In this document: positions 18,186 to 28,161 of the stretch, in pieces
Position numbering within the stretch: the stretch's first letter is position 1
Layout: every line of letters begins with the position of its first letter
Assembly (NCBI RefSeq): GCF_003026285.1
Contig: NZ_PYOD01000003.1
Location: forward strand, 62,001 to 126,000
From: Photobacterium profundum
Lineage (GTDB): Bacteria > Pseudomonadota > Gammaproteobacteria > Enterobacterales > Vibrionaceae
Reading direction: 5' to 3'
Length of the DNA: 64,000 nt
Position numbers and translations under genes: made by a program
Notes under the pieces: generated by a model
What the model saw: the letters and a program-made list of their open reading frames with translations, nothing else
Told to the model about the DNA's origin: nothing
Database searches by the model: none

Positions 18186-20816
18186 ATGTCATTGAATAAA
18201 AAGGCATATATTGTGCCACATACTCACTGGGATCGTGAGTGGTACTTTAGTACTGAAGAGTCTCAGGTATTGTTGGTATTTACCATGCAACAGATTCTAG
18301 AACAGCTTGAACAAGATGAAGGAATGCCTTGCTTTGTGCTGGATGGGCAGTCGGTAATGCTTGAAGATTATCTAAGCGTAGTACCAGAAGACACAGCCCG
18401 TGTTACTGAATTGGTTAAGTGCGGAAAATTGCTGGTGGGTCCTTGGTATACACAAACTGATCAGTGTGTTGTTCATGGTGAATCTCAGCTACGTAACTTA
18501 TTTTGGGGTTGTAGAGATGCAAAGCGCTTCGGTGCAGTGATGAAAGTGGGCTATGTACCAGACTCGTTTGGTCAGAGCGAGCAGCTTCCACAACTCCTGC
18601 AGCATTTTGATATTGATAAATGTGTATTTTGGCGAGGAATCTGGGAAGGAATCACTGAAAATACTGAATTCATCTGGCGAGCTCCGAATGGCAGCAAAGT
18701 AACAACTGCAGTATTGGAGTTTGGTTACAGCGCATTTCAGGGCATGAAACCTATAGGTTGCCATTTAGATGGGATTGACCAGAAAATGACTGAGCGTTTT
18801 TGGCCGGGAGAACGTGAAAACTTCTTGTTTATGGGCGGGCATGATCAGAAACCATGGCAGAGTGAAACGGTAGCTGAAATTCACAATGCCAATGTTGAAC
18901 GACAATATAGTTATCAACTGTGTAGTTTTGAAGATTATTTTTCTGTGACTACTGAAAAACCGTTGGCTATTGTAGAAAGTGAAATGCTTTATGGTAAATA
19001 TAGTCGGATCCATCGTGGAATTTATTCTACTCGTTACGATATTAAAAAGCTGAATAGCAATGTTGAAAACTTGATAGTTAATCAGTTGGAGCCATTGCTA
19101 ACGGTCGCGAATAGCTTAGGGATGAAATACCCTTACGGTCTGATGGAGAAGAATTGGAAGCAGCTTATGCAAAGTCATGCCCATGATTCGATTGGTGGAT
19201 GTAATACGGACTCTGTTAATCGACAAGTGCTGGCACGAATACAAGCTGTTCGAGAAAATGCTGAACGCTTAAAAGATATTACTCTTAAGCAGCTGGCTGA
19301 TGCGTCTACGAAAGGTCTTGAGGGGGAATTTGTGCTTGCCTTTAATCCTCTACCTTACCAGCGTGATGCGATGGTCGAGCTAGAGCTTGTGCTGCCAACT
19401 CGACAGTTCGTGCTGCATGATGGTGATGATCTGGTAGACGTTCACTCTATTGATTGTCAGCTGGTTGATATTAATGCGATTGTCCAAGATCCAACCACTC
19501 TGGGTGATGAACGCTTTAAATCGTGGTATCGACACCGCATTATTGCTTCTTTGCATGCGTTGCCAGCATGTGGTTATCGTAGCCTGATGGTCGAACGTTT
19601 GGCTGATAAAGAGGCCGATATCGATGGGAATGCTGAATCCGCTAGAGATCAAAATCAGTTACAGATGATTCAAAACGAGTACCTGTCTGTCAATGTTGAT
19701 ACCACTGGCAAAGTTTCTCTTACTAATACGGTGTCGGGTGAGCACTGGGAAGACTTACTAACACTGGTTGATGGCGGGGATGATGGCGACAACTATGATT
19801 TCTCTGAACCATACAAAGACTATCAAGTTATTTTACAGGCTAACCCTAATAATATCAAGGTGTCACAGGGGGCATTACGTTCCACAATTTGTATCAGCTA
19901 TCAAGTTAAGTTGCCTAACAACCTACAGGATAGGGCTGATAAGCTGTGCACGACAGAGCAAACTGCGGTGCTGGAATTGTCTCTTGAAAAAGGCAGTGAT
20001 CAAATCGAGATCCATATTCATCTAGACAATCAGGTTGATGACCATCGATTGCAATTACACGTTAATGGTAATTTTCTTGGCCAAGAAACCATCGCTGATC
20101 AGCCTATTGGTCTTATCCGCCGCGGTAATGATGAGCAGGCTCTATCAGTGTGGCAAGAGCAGGAATGGACATCTTGCCCAGTAGCAATTTACCCAATGCA
20201 AAGTGTGGTGGCAGGTGAGACTGAACAGGGTGGTATCGCTATCTTAACCGATGGGATCCGTGAATATCAGCAGTATCATGAATCTATTGCTATCACTCTG
20301 TTCCGAGCCGTTGGTTATGTTGGTAAACCAGAGTTGAAATACCGTCCGGGTCGTTTATCTGGTTTGCCTGATGCAAGCCCAGATTCACAGCTTAAGCAGC
20401 CATTATCATTCCGTTTGGCTTTGTACCCATTTAAGGGGAAAGCGGTGGAAGCAGGTTTGTGTTATCGGGCTAAACATTGGCTCACAACGCCGCTAACTTT
20501 ACATAATGGCGTAGTGCAGCGGTTCATGATTGCTCCACCTTTGTTTGAGGCTCCTGAATGTTTCAGCTTAATGTTTTTTGATCATCCTGAATTAGCGGTA
20601 AGTGCTATCAAGGCCACTGAGGATGAGAGTGGTGCAGTTATTTTTAGATTACTAAATAGCGGGATGCAGCCAACTGAACTGGGTGATCTTCCTTCCGGTT
20701 GGCAAGTGGAGATTGCCAATGGTATGGAACAGCCAATCGGTAAGGCAACCAGCTCTACCATGGTTCCTTCTCAAGGGTTGATTGCCCTGAGAATGTGCAA
20801 AACACTAAGTAAGTAA
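18186..20816 (+). CDS. GH38 alpha-mannosidase (MngB-like)
   Basis: 876 residues, almost the same as E. coli MngB (877). The N-terminal HTHWDREWY carries zinc ligands near His12-His14, YVPDSFGQSEQLP carries the nucleophile Asp126, and SHAHDSIGGCNTD (His331-Asp334) the later metal site. There is no signal peptide, so it acts in the cytoplasm. MngB cleaves 2-O-(6-phospho-mannosyl)-glycerate imported by a PTS; the PTS context here is the same, so a phosphorylated mannoside is the likely substrate. The start follows AGAGGGCC. No mngR or mngA-type fused PTS gene is present. Confidence 0.9.
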   Translation: MSLNKKAYIVPHTHWDREWYFSTEESQVLLVFTMQQILEQLEQDEGMPCFVLDGQSVMLEDYLSVVPEDTARVTELVKCGKLLVGPWYTQTDQCVVHGESQLRNLFWGCRDAKRFGAVMKVGYVPDSFGQSEQLPQLLQHFDIDKCVFWRGIWEGITENTEFIWRAPNGSKVTTAVLEFGYSAFQGMKPIGCHLDGIDQKMTERFWPGERENFLFMGGHDQKPWQSETVAEIHNANVERQYSYQLCSFEDYFSVTTEKPLAIVESEMLYGKYSRIHRGIYSTRYDIKKLNSNVENLIVNQLEPLLTVANSLGMKYPYGLMEKNWKQLMQSHAHDSIGGCNTDSVNRQVLARIQAVRENAERLKDITLKQLADASTKGLEGEFVLAFNPLPYQRDAMVELELVLPTRQFVLHDGDDLVDVHSIDCQLVDINAIVQDPTTLGDERFKSWYRHRIIASLHALPACGYRSLMVERLADKEADIDGNAESARDQNQLQMIQNEYLSVNVDTTGKVSLTNTVSGEHWEDLLTLVDGGDDGDNYDFSEPYKDYQVILQANPNNIKVSQGALRSTICISYQVKLPNNLQDRADKLCTTEQTAVLELSLEKGSDQIEIHIHLDNQVDDHRLQLHVNGNFLGQETIADQPIGLIRRGNDEQALSVWQEQEWTSCPVAIYPMQSVVAGETEQGGIAILTDGIREYQQYHESIAITLFRAVGYVGKPELKYRPGRLSGLPDASPDSQLKQPLSFRLALYPFKGKAVEAGLCYRAKHWLTTPLTLHNGVVQRFMIAPPLFEAPECFSLMFFDHPELAVSAIKATEDESGAVIFRLLNSGMQPTELGDLPSGWQVEIANGMEQPIGKATSSTMVPSQGLIALRMCKTLSK

Positions 20817-20841
20817 TTTACCCCTGTTAGCGCCAAGTCTT

Positions 20842-20860
20842 CACCATCAGATTGATGGTG
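20842..20860 (+). other. Intercistronic hairpin
   Basis: CACCATCA and TGATGGTG pair around GAT between the mannosidase and the HPr-EI-EIIA gene. No T-tract follows, so it is more likely an mRNA-processing or stability element than a terminator. Confidence 0.6.
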
Positions 20861-20907
20861 AGCGGCTTTGTTCGTCACTATGTAAACGGAAATATTTAGG
20901 TACTGCT

Positions 20908-23430
20908 ATGACAAGACAATTTGAATTTAAAAATGAATTAGCAAATGGTATTCATGCTAGGCCAGCAGCTGAAATAGAGAGCCGTACAAAGGCGTTCCAG
21001 TGTCACATTTCCTTGGTTAATAGAACTAAAGGGACAACCGCTAATGCTAAAAGCGTGTTGTCGTTGATTGGTATTGATGCAGTGTTGGATGATGTTTGTC
21101 AGTTCATTTTTGACGGTAAGGATGAGTTAGCTGCTTTTGAACATATTCATCATTTTATTACTCAGGAATTTTCGTACTGTGACGAACCTATTGAACTTAA
21201 TGACAGCTTGTCACTTCCCGTTTCATTAAAATTGTCAAATCCGTGTTATGTACGCGGTAGTATCGCGTCAAAAGGGATTGGGCAGGGTAAGCCCATTATT
21301 TGCAGTCAGGTCAACTTGCATCAACTTGCCGATAAGACTGAACAGCAGTTGAGCGAAACAGTTACAGAGCATTTACTAGTCGGTCTGGAAAAACTACAAC
21401 AACAGTTGTTTTCAGCTATTGCAGCTGTAGATTCGAAAGCAAAAGAAGAGCTCGCTATTTTGCAGGCTCACTTGCAGATTGCTGACGATACCGTTTTTAG
21501 TGAAACCTTGTTAAAACATGCTAAGCAAACCAACACTCTTAAAGCTATTGCTGTTGCAGCTGATGAGCTTAAAGCTCCTTTACTTAATAGCCAAAGTAGT
21601 TATATGAAAGAGCGGGCATTAGATATTGAAGACCTGTGTACTCAGCTCGCCTGTTTGGTCGTTGGTGAGTTGCTGAAAAAGCCAGTGGTGCTAACTTCCA
21701 ATAGTATAGTGATTGCTGAGAACCTAACACCGAGTGAATTACTGGGTTTCGATAAGTCTTTACTAAAAGGGATCGTTCTAGCTCATGCGGGGAAAACTTC
21801 CCATACGGTAATCTTGGCTCGTTCATTTGGTATTCCTGTATTGACGGGGATAGAAAATTTACAGTCGTTCATTTATGGCTCTGAATGGGTTGTTCTGGAT
21901 GCACAATATGGCTGCTTGATCCGCGAACCAGATCATCGTGTTACAGAGTTTTATAAGTTGGAAGCGCGTAAGTGTGTAGCCAAGAATGATTTATTGGCTC
22001 CTTTTATGACGACTAAAGGAACAACTAAAGACGGTCAGTCAATGGCCTTGTACGCCAATATCGCCGTTGGATTGGAAGCAGAAATGGCTTTTAGTCGAGG
22101 CGCCGAGGGGATCGGCCTATTCCGTACAGAAATGTTGTTTATGGATCACCCTCAAGCACCCACAGAGCAGGAACAATTTGAAATTTACAGTGAAGTGGTA
22201 AAGGCTGCTAATGGGAAGCAAGTCATTATAAGAACACTCGATATTGGCGGGGATAAGCCATTAGCATACCTCGAATTACCACAAGAAGAGAATCCGTTCT
22301 TAGGCTATCGTGCAGTGCGTATGTATCCGCAGTATCAGACTATGATTGAAAGTCAGTTGCGTGCATTACTACGGGCTAGCGCATTGGGGGATATCGATAT
22401 CATGATTCCGATGGTCTCTTGTGTTGAAGAGGTAAAGTGGATTTATCAGCTATGCCACCAATGTGCCGAACAGTTAACGATGGAAGGCCAGTCAATTGGT
22501 AAGTGGCGGCTTGGGATCATGGTTGAAGTGCCATCTGCTCTGTATTTTCTGGAAAAAACCTCTAGTTGGATCGACTTTGTTTCCATCGGTAGTAACGACC
22601 TGACTCAATACTTTATGGCATGTGATCGGGGGAATACAAAAATCAAATCGCTTTATGACAGTTTGAACCCTGAATTTATTGCTTTTCTTCGGGATATTGC
22701 GGTAACGGCTAAACGCTCCGGACTTGAATTAGGCATTTGCGGTGAAATGGCCAGTGACAGACGTGCTCTGCCATTACTGATGGCAATGGGGTTTGATGAA
22801 ATCAGCGTATCTTCTCCGAATATTGCAATGTTACGGTCGCAACTTCATATTATTGACAGTGAAGCCTGCCAATGCTTATTAGTTGAGGTGGTGAGTAAAG
22901 AAACTGCTGATGAGGTAAGAGAGTGTATTGACGCTTTCTGGCAACAACAAAGCCAGCCGGAAATCTTGGATGAACGGCTAGTCATACATTGCGAAGCTAA
23001 AGATAAAATGAGTGTGATTAAAATGTTGACTGATAATTTGGAAGTTCAAGGCCGGGTGATTCGCGGTGATGCGGCAGAGCAAGCCATTTGGGATCGTGAA
23101 GAAATTTTTGCTACATCACTAGGATTTGGTGTCGCCATACCACATTGTAAGTCCGAACATGTAACGCACAATAGTATCTCTATTGCTCATTTATCAGAGC
23201 CAATCGTATGGAACGACGTTGAGAATGAGTGTGTATCGACGGTGATCATGTTAACAATATCCAGTCATGATAAAGGTGGCACTCATATGAGTATTTTTTC
23301 GAAATTGGCACGAAAGTTAATGCATCGCGATTTTAGACAACAGCTGATGCAAACCGACATGGAGGAAACAGAAAAAACTGAACAAACGATGGAACTGTTA
23401 AGAGGTTGTTTGTTTAAAGAAATGGCATGA
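20908..23430 (+). CDS. HPr-EI-EIIA(Fru) fusion phosphoryl-transfer protein (FryA/PtsA-like)
   Basis: One 840-residue chain carries three PTS modules. HPr is at about 1-90, with active His16 in GIHARPAAE. Enzyme I is at about 112-690, with active His299 in GKTSHTVILARS and the PEP-binding segments GAEGIGLFRTEMLF and GICGEMASD. EIIA of the fructose type is at about 695-840, with active His746 in GVAIPHCKS. It can take phosphate from PEP to an EIIB without the general PTS. It is the only such donor in the block, so it probably serves both EIIB/EIIC pairs. Length and order match E. coli FryA. Confidence 0.92.
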   Translation: MTRQFEFKNELANGIHARPAAEIESRTKAFQCHISLVNRTKGTTANAKSVLSLIGIDAVLDDVCQFIFDGKDELAAFEHIHHFITQEFSYCDEPIELNDSLSLPVSLKLSNPCYVRGSIASKGIGQGKPIICSQVNLHQLADKTEQQLSETVTEHLLVGLEKLQQQLFSAIAAVDSKAKEELAILQAHLQIADDTVFSETLLKHAKQTNTLKAIAVAADELKAPLLNSQSSYMKERALDIEDLCTQLACLVVGELLKKPVVLTSNSIVIAENLTPSELLGFDKSLLKGIVLAHAGKTSHTVILARSFGIPVLTGIENLQSFIYGSEWVVLDAQYGCLIREPDHRVTEFYKLEARKCVAKNDLLAPFMTTKGTTKDGQSMALYANIAVGLEAEMAFSRGAEGIGLFRTEMLFMDHPQAPTEQEQFEIYSEVVKAANGKQVIIRTLDIGGDKPLAYLELPQEENPFLGYRAVRMYPQYQTMIESQLRALLRASALGDIDIMIPMVSCVEEVKWIYQLCHQCAEQLTMEGQSIGKWRLGIMVEVPSALYFLEKTSSWIDFVSIGSNDLTQYFMACDRGNTKIKSLYDSLNPEFIAFLRDIAVTAKRSGLELGICGEMASDRRALPLLMAMGFDEISVSSPNIAMLRSQLHIIDSEACQCLLVEVVSKETADEVRECIDAFWQQQSQPEILDERLVIHCEAKDKMSVIKMLTDNLEVQGRVIRGDAAEQAIWDREEIFATSLGFGVAIPHCKSEHVTHNSISIAHLSEPIVWNDVENECVSTVIMLTISSHDKGGTHMSIFSKLARKLMHRDFRQQLMQTDMEETEKTEQTMELLRGCLFKEMA

Positions 23431-23642
23431 AAAGTTTAATAGTCGTGATTTAGAAGAATCTTTTGCCGCAAGTAATCCATACAATAAAGACAAAAGACAC
23501 CACGGGTATTTCATTGGCAATGTATATGATGTTTGTATTTGGGGTGTTTTGTTGGTTGGTATGCGGAGTTATGTCGAAAGATATTCCATTGATTATAGGT
23601 AATGGAGTAACTTTGTTTTTAGCAACTATTGTATTGTTTTAA
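23427..23642 (+). pseudogene. Remnant of a SemiSWEET sugar transporter gene
   Basis: The ATG overlaps the TGA of the preceding gene (ATGA). The frame reads MKSLIVVI, then a TAG at 23451, then LLPQVIHTIKTKDTTGISLA and further hydrophobic helices with CGVMSKDIPLIIGNGV up to a TAA at 23640. This is the PQ-loop/MtN3 half-transporter pattern from its LPQ motif to the end; most of helix 1 is missing. SemiSWEETs are about 85-95 residues and dimerise to carry sugars. Deletion plus nonsense make this copy non-functional. It was once translationally coupled to the PTS operon. Confidence 0.8.
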
Positions 23643-23916
23643 AATTGAGAGGTTCAAATTTAAAAATAACTAGGTCGTCGGTGTAATTAATCTAAATTAA
23701 CAAAATGATGGTCTAAAACTAATTTTGGTTTAATTAATAAGGTAGTTATTAAAGTAGTGGTTAATGCGTGGTATTTATAATGTGACTAACTAATAAATAG
23801 AAGTTTATCTGTTTGTTGGTTTTATTAAATCAAAAGTGTGACTATTGTTGGGTAATATGTGAGAAATGTTTGTTACTATTATTTTAATAAGTTGATCGGC
23901 GGTGGTGGGTATATTA

Positions 23917-24426
23917 ATGAGTATGTCATTTTATGTATTGAAAACACTCAAAAAGCATTTGGCTAGTTTTCTAGCTGTGTGCCAATACCTGCTTTCAGAA
24001 GTTATGGCATTTTTATTTATACCTCCTCAACTTGATTGTAATATTGACTGTAAAGAGAATAACTTAGATGAGGTAAGCGCCCTGTGGGAGTCGTTGTGGA
24101 CTAGTGTTGGCCATCAATTATCTTCTCGATATCATAATCATCCGTTTGAAAAAAAGAAAGTTGATCTTGTTACTTCTTCAAAGGAAATGGTCGTTAAACT
24201 TTGTGCTGTAAGGCGCTCCTTATTGGCTCACGCCTGTATTCATGCGGCTTCAAGTCAGATGTTGACTTGTTATCGCAATGCAGGTGAACCTGCTTATAAT
24301 AGTGTTATACCTTGTTCTGTTAACTGTTACCCTGTCACTTTTTTAATCGAATCATTATTATTAAATGCAAAAGCACAGCCAGTAATATTACGGCTGTGCT
24401 TTTTCTATGTCTTGTTGAAAAAATAA
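23917..24426 (+). CDS. Uncharacterised PTS-linked protein, member 2 of a two-gene family
   Basis: A frame of about 169 codons (ATG 23917; GTG 23902 is a longer option) that ends 22 bp before the second EIIB gene. It shares a spaced pattern with the ORF at 16218: LDEVSALWESLWTSVG against LDELASNYNQIYINLG, and ASSQMLTCYRNAG against ASSMVLFYRYAPG. It is Cys-rich. As with its partner, its last codons pass through a terminator. Function unknown. The repeated position suggests a role tied to the EIIB/EIIC pairs. Confidence 0.5.
   Translation: MSMSFYVLKTLKKHLASFLAVCQYLLSEVMAFLFIPPQLDCNIDCKENNLDEVSALWESLWTSVGHQLSSRYHNHPFEKKKVDLVTSSKEMVVKLCAVRRSLLAHACIHAASSQMLTCYRNAGEPAYNSVIPCSVNCYPVTFLIESLLLNAKAQPVILRLCFFYVLLKK
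24369..24404 (+). terminator. Rho-independent terminator/attenuator 45 nt before second EIIB
   Basis: AAAAGCACAGCC and GGCTGTGCTTTT pair, with an inner GTAATATTAC helix, then a T-rich tail. Position relative to the EIIB start is the same as in the first operon. Confidence 0.85.
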
Positions 24427-24448
24427 AAAATAATATAAGGAAATAACT

Positions 24449-24763
24449 ATGTTTTTTGTTTGTGTTGCTGCGTGCCCGACGGGCGTTGCTCATACTTATA
24501 TGGCTGCCGAGTCACTATCAATAGTTGGTGAGTCATTAGGCCATGAGGTTAAGGTGGAAACTCAGGGTAGTATGGGGGCCGAAAATGTAATAACTGAAGA
24601 GGATATGAAACGTGCGGATGGTATTATTATTGCTTCGGAAGTGGCAGTTAATGATAAAGGGAGGTTTGTTGGGTTACCGATATTAGAATGTGCAGTATCG
24701 GATCCAATTAAACATGGTGAGGCTGTTTTTGAAGCTTTATGTGAGGCGATTAATAATGGTTAA
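24449..24763 (+). CDS. PTS fructose-family EIIB component, second copy
   Basis: 104 residues, the same length as the first EIIB and clearly paralogous. Active Cys9 lies in AACPTGVAHTYMAAESL, followed by VKVETQGSMG. AAGGAAA precedes the start. It overlaps the EIIC start by 8 nt, implying coupled translation. Phosphate is presumably donated by the HPr-EI-EIIA fusion upstream since no separate EIIA is present. Confidence 0.92.
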   Translation: MFFVCVAACPTGVAHTYMAAESLSIVGESLGHEVKVETQGSMGAENVITEEDMKRADGIIIASEVAVNDKGRFVGLPILECAVSDPIKHGEAVFEALCEAINNG

Positions 24764-25877
24764 GTTTAATGTTAATAAAAATAGAAATTCAACGGGTGTT
24801 GATATAAAACAAGCAATAATGACAGGTGTATCTTATATGCTGCCTTTTATTATTGCCGGTGCCGTAATTATGGGGATATCCCGTATTGGCGCTTCATTTT
24901 ATGGCATCGATAATATCTGGGATGGCAGTCATGCTGAAGCGGGCAATGCGCTGATCAGAATGTTCCATGCCTTTGATGGATTCGGCGGAATGGCGCTTAG
25001 CTTAATGCTGCCTGTGGTGGCGGGTTATATCGCATACTCGTTAGCCGATAAGCCGGGTATTGGTCCAGGTATGATTGCGGGTTTGTTGGCAAAAGATCTG
25101 GGTACCGGCTTCTTGGGTGCATTAGCCGCAGGTTTTGTGGCTGGCTATATTGTCCGCTACCTTGCAAAAAACATTAAGCTACCGCAATCACTGGCTTCTG
25201 CAGGACCCATTTTTATTATCCCAGTTGGCGGTACATTATTGGCATGTATCATCATGATGTATGTGATTGGTGACCCTCTTGCCGCAATGAACCGTAGTCT
25301 AGAAGCTTGGTTGCTTAGTATGTCAGGTACCAACAAAGTCATTTTGGCTGCCATTATAGGCGGTATGGTGGGGTTTGACCTAGGTGGTCCAATTAACAAG
25401 GCGGCGGTGACTACGGCAATGGCGATGCTGGCCTCCGGAATTTATGACCCGAATACAGCAGCACAGGTTGCCATTATTATCCCGCCTATCGGCATTGGTG
25501 TTGCTACTTTGATCTGGAAGTCCCGCTTTCCTGAGTCATTACAAGAAGCTGGTAAGGCGTCCACTCTTATGGGGCTTATAGGTGTCTCAGAAGGTGCGAT
25601 TCCTTTTGCTTTAGCAAACCCCAAAATAATTATTATAAATGTGATTGGCTCAGCTGTGGGCTCGGCGATGGCTGTTGGTTTTGGTGCGGTAAACCGTGCT
25701 CCAATCTCTGGGTTTTATGGCTGGCTGGCGGTGGAAAACTGGTTGACCTATGTTGTGGCAATTGCTGTGGGCTCGGCCATTGTTACCTTAGGTTCATTGT
25801 TAGTATTTAAAGGTGAAATGCCGACAAAAATAACAAAAAAGTCGGACAAGCCAAGTTTTAATATCACCAAAGCTTAA
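24756..25877 (+). CDS. PTS fructose-family EIIC permease, second copy
   Basis: 373 residues. ATG 24756 overlaps the end of EIIB and has GAGG about 9 nt upstream; the longer frame from 24690 is the out-of-frame overlap. Signatures: AIMTGVSYMLPFIIAGAV, SLADKPGIGPGMIAGLLA, GGMVGFDLGGPINKAA. It is a paralogue of the EIIC at 17080. The three exported hydrolase genes follow it directly, suggesting that this pair imports what they release. Confidence 0.92.
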   Translation: MVKFNVNKNRNSTGVDIKQAIMTGVSYMLPFIIAGAVIMGISRIGASFYGIDNIWDGSHAEAGNALIRMFHAFDGFGGMALSLMLPVVAGYIAYSLADKPGIGPGMIAGLLAKDLGTGFLGALAAGFVAGYIVRYLAKNIKLPQSLASAGPIFIIPVGGTLLACIIMMYVIGDPLAAMNRSLEAWLLSMSGTNKVILAAIIGGMVGFDLGGPINKAAVTTAMAMLASGIYDPNTAAQVAIIIPPIGIGVATLIWKSRFPESLQEAGKASTLMGLIGVSEGAIPFALANPKIIIINVIGSAVGSAMAVGFGAVNRAPISGFYGWLAVENWLTYVVAIAVGSAIVTLGSLLVFKGEMPTKITKKSDKPSFNITKA

Positions 25878-25907
25878 CTCTTACTCATTCAATAATGTGG
25901 ACTAAAA

Positions 25908-28022
25908 ATGAAAAATATAACGAAACTGAGTATGGCTGTCATGATCGCCTGCGGGGTCTGTACCTCTGCCGTCGCGAAAGAAATGAAAGTAGCATTTATG
26001 CCAGATATCCACTTCCATGATGTGTACGGCTCGTTTGAAGACGGTTCATATCAAGGGCCTAAAAACAGCAAAAGCGGTAAGAATGCAACCATTCGCAGTA
26101 TGTATGCGCAATTGACATCGACTCGGTTGTTTAATGAAAATTACTTTGCGTTAATCGCGGCTCTTGATGATGCTGTTGCGCGTGGTGTTAAGTACGTTGC
26201 TTTGCCTGGTGATTTCAGTGATGACGGTCAGCCTGTCAATGTACGCGGACTTCAGAAAATACTGGAGCGTTACAATAAAGAACACGGTATTGAGTTCTTT
26301 GCCGCTCCGGGTAACCATGATCCGGTTAGACCTTTTGGGCGACCTGGTGGTAAATCTGACTTCTTAGGCGAGAACGGAAAAACACAGCGGATCTTTAGCA
26401 AAGGGGCAAAAGAGTGTCTGGAGTATGACGGTGTTTCTGCCGTGATTGATGCTGGGTATGAACTACCGACGGTATGTAGTGAAGAGATCCGAGAGTTGGG
26501 TTATGAAGGCCTGATGTTATCATTAGCTGATTATGGTTTTTCCCCACAAAAGTCCAATGTATATTGGGAAACGCCGTACTCAGACTACAACCAGAAAAGT
26601 TACAGTTTTGCGAAAGCAAGTAAAACGGCTGATTACCAGAAGCGCCAGTATGAAATTTGCAATCAGGGTACGGGGGGAGAATATAAAAAAGAGGGCTACA
26701 CCTCATGCATGAACGTGCCAGACACCAGCTATTTGGTGGAGCCAACCCCCGGCCTATGGTTGCTTGCTATTGATGCCAACGTATATGTACCAAAAGCCAA
26801 TGCTGATACTAGCAACCCTGAAGTGGGCGATAATTATTCAGGTTCTGGCAATGCAGGCTATAACAAAATGCTGACCCATAAACAGCAAGTTATTGACTGG
26901 ATGCGTGATGTCGTCAAGCGAGCAGAAGATCAAGATAAGATCCTTGTTACTTTTAGTCACTTCCCGATGACCGAGTTTTATAATGGCGCCGCAGAAACCA
27001 TTGCAGACATCTTCGGACAAGGTAGCTTCCAACTGAAACGCTTGCCGAGAGAAGATGTCAGCAAGGCTTTAGCACAAACCGGCATCAAGCTTCATGTTGG
27101 TGGCCACATGCACTTTAACGATACTGAGGTTAAGCACTACGAGGATAATACTTTCTTGTTTAATGTTCAGGCACCGTCAATGGCGGCTTATGTACCTGCT
27201 TATAAACTCCTAACTTTTAAAGGTAAGCAGCAGGTTGAAGTGGAAACCGTGATTTTGGATGACGTTCCGCGCTTTAACGAATTGTTTGAACACTATGCAA
27301 AGGAGTGGGATCACCTTAAGGAGATTGACGCCGATGAAATGTGGAATAAAGAAGTGCTCAGTGCCAAAAATTATTATGAGTTTACTAACTGGCACATAAC
27401 TGAGCTTACTCGAATGCGCTTCCTTCCTGAAGATTGGCCTTGTGGCTTAAAACAGATGTTGTTTGCTTTGGATGGTAAGAGCATGCTGATCTTGAGCCAG
27501 CTGGATAGCTCAATTAGCAATGAGCAAATTGCAACACTGACCAAAGGCCAACAGGTCATTGAAATCTGCCAGAAAAATGAGGTCGAAACCTACTTCACAC
27601 CGGAAAAAATCAATGATCCTGAGTTTACAAAAGCTTGGCAGCAAGCAAGCCTTAAGGCATCTGAACTGGCAAAACTGTCGAACTTGAATCTTGACGACTT
27701 TGCGCGCTGGAACGGCTTTGATTTTGCGGTTGATTTCTACCGCTTGAGAAATGCCGATGAGCTTGCTTTTAAAGATATCGAGAAGCAGCGCATTCCTCAA
27801 TACAGCCTATTAGCACAAACACTGTCCAAAGATTTGCGTCCAAAGCCAATTGATGCTTCCAGCGCTTTTGGCGAGGTCTTTAAGCAACGTTTTGGTAGCC
27901 TGTTTGGTATTTTGACCAAGTTTGCCAATGGTAATGCTAGCCGTCATTTTATGATCGATCTTGAAAAGGGCGAGTTGACCGATCTGGCACCAGAGCTGAA
28001 GCGTTTAGATTCTATCAACTAA
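25908..28022 (+). CDS. Exported calcineurin-like metallophosphoesterase
   Basis: 704 residues with a signal peptide (residues 1-23, ending AVA). The two-metal site is visible: MPDIHFH (Asp33, His35), LPGDFSDDG (Asp102), APGNHDP (Asn136-His137-Asp138), TFSHFPM and HVGGHMHFND. The long C-terminal part after about residue 420 is helical and of unknown role. Enzymes of this kind hydrolyse phosphomonoesters or diesters in the periplasm or outside. It follows the second EIIC gene by 30 bp, so it is probably in that operon. Substrate unknown. Confidence 0.85.
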   Translation: MKNITKLSMAVMIACGVCTSAVAKEMKVAFMPDIHFHDVYGSFEDGSYQGPKNSKSGKNATIRSMYAQLTSTRLFNENYFALIAALDDAVARGVKYVALPGDFSDDGQPVNVRGLQKILERYNKEHGIEFFAAPGNHDPVRPFGRPGGKSDFLGENGKTQRIFSKGAKECLEYDGVSAVIDAGYELPTVCSEEIRELGYEGLMLSLADYGFSPQKSNVYWETPYSDYNQKSYSFAKASKTADYQKRQYEICNQGTGGEYKKEGYTSCMNVPDTSYLVEPTPGLWLLAIDANVYVPKANADTSNPEVGDNYSGSGNAGYNKMLTHKQQVIDWMRDVVKRAEDQDKILVTFSHFPMTEFYNGAAETIADIFGQGSFQLKRLPREDVSKALAQTGIKLHVGGHMHFNDTEVKHYEDNTFLFNVQAPSMAAYVPAYKLLTFKGKQQVEVETVILDDVPRFNELFEHYAKEWDHLKEIDADEMWNKEVLSAKNYYEFTNWHITELTRMRFLPEDWPCGLKQMLFALDGKSMLILSQLDSSISNEQIATLTKGQQVIEICQKNEVETYFTPEKINDPEFTKAWQQASLKASELAKLSNLNLDDFARWNGFDFAVDFYRLRNADELAFKDIEKQRIPQYSLLAQTLSKDLRPKPIDASSAFGEVFKQRFGSLFGILTKFANGNASRHFMIDLEKGELTDLAPELKRLDSIN

Positions 28023-28161
28023 GCTGCCAGAACTCACTGATTGACCTATAAGCCCGCTAAGTTACTTTTGTCCGTATTTTCGGTTCACCAGCTCAGGCGG
28101 GCACAGCATTATGTTTTGAGTATTTATATTTAAAATCCAATTTAAATAAGGAAATCAACTA

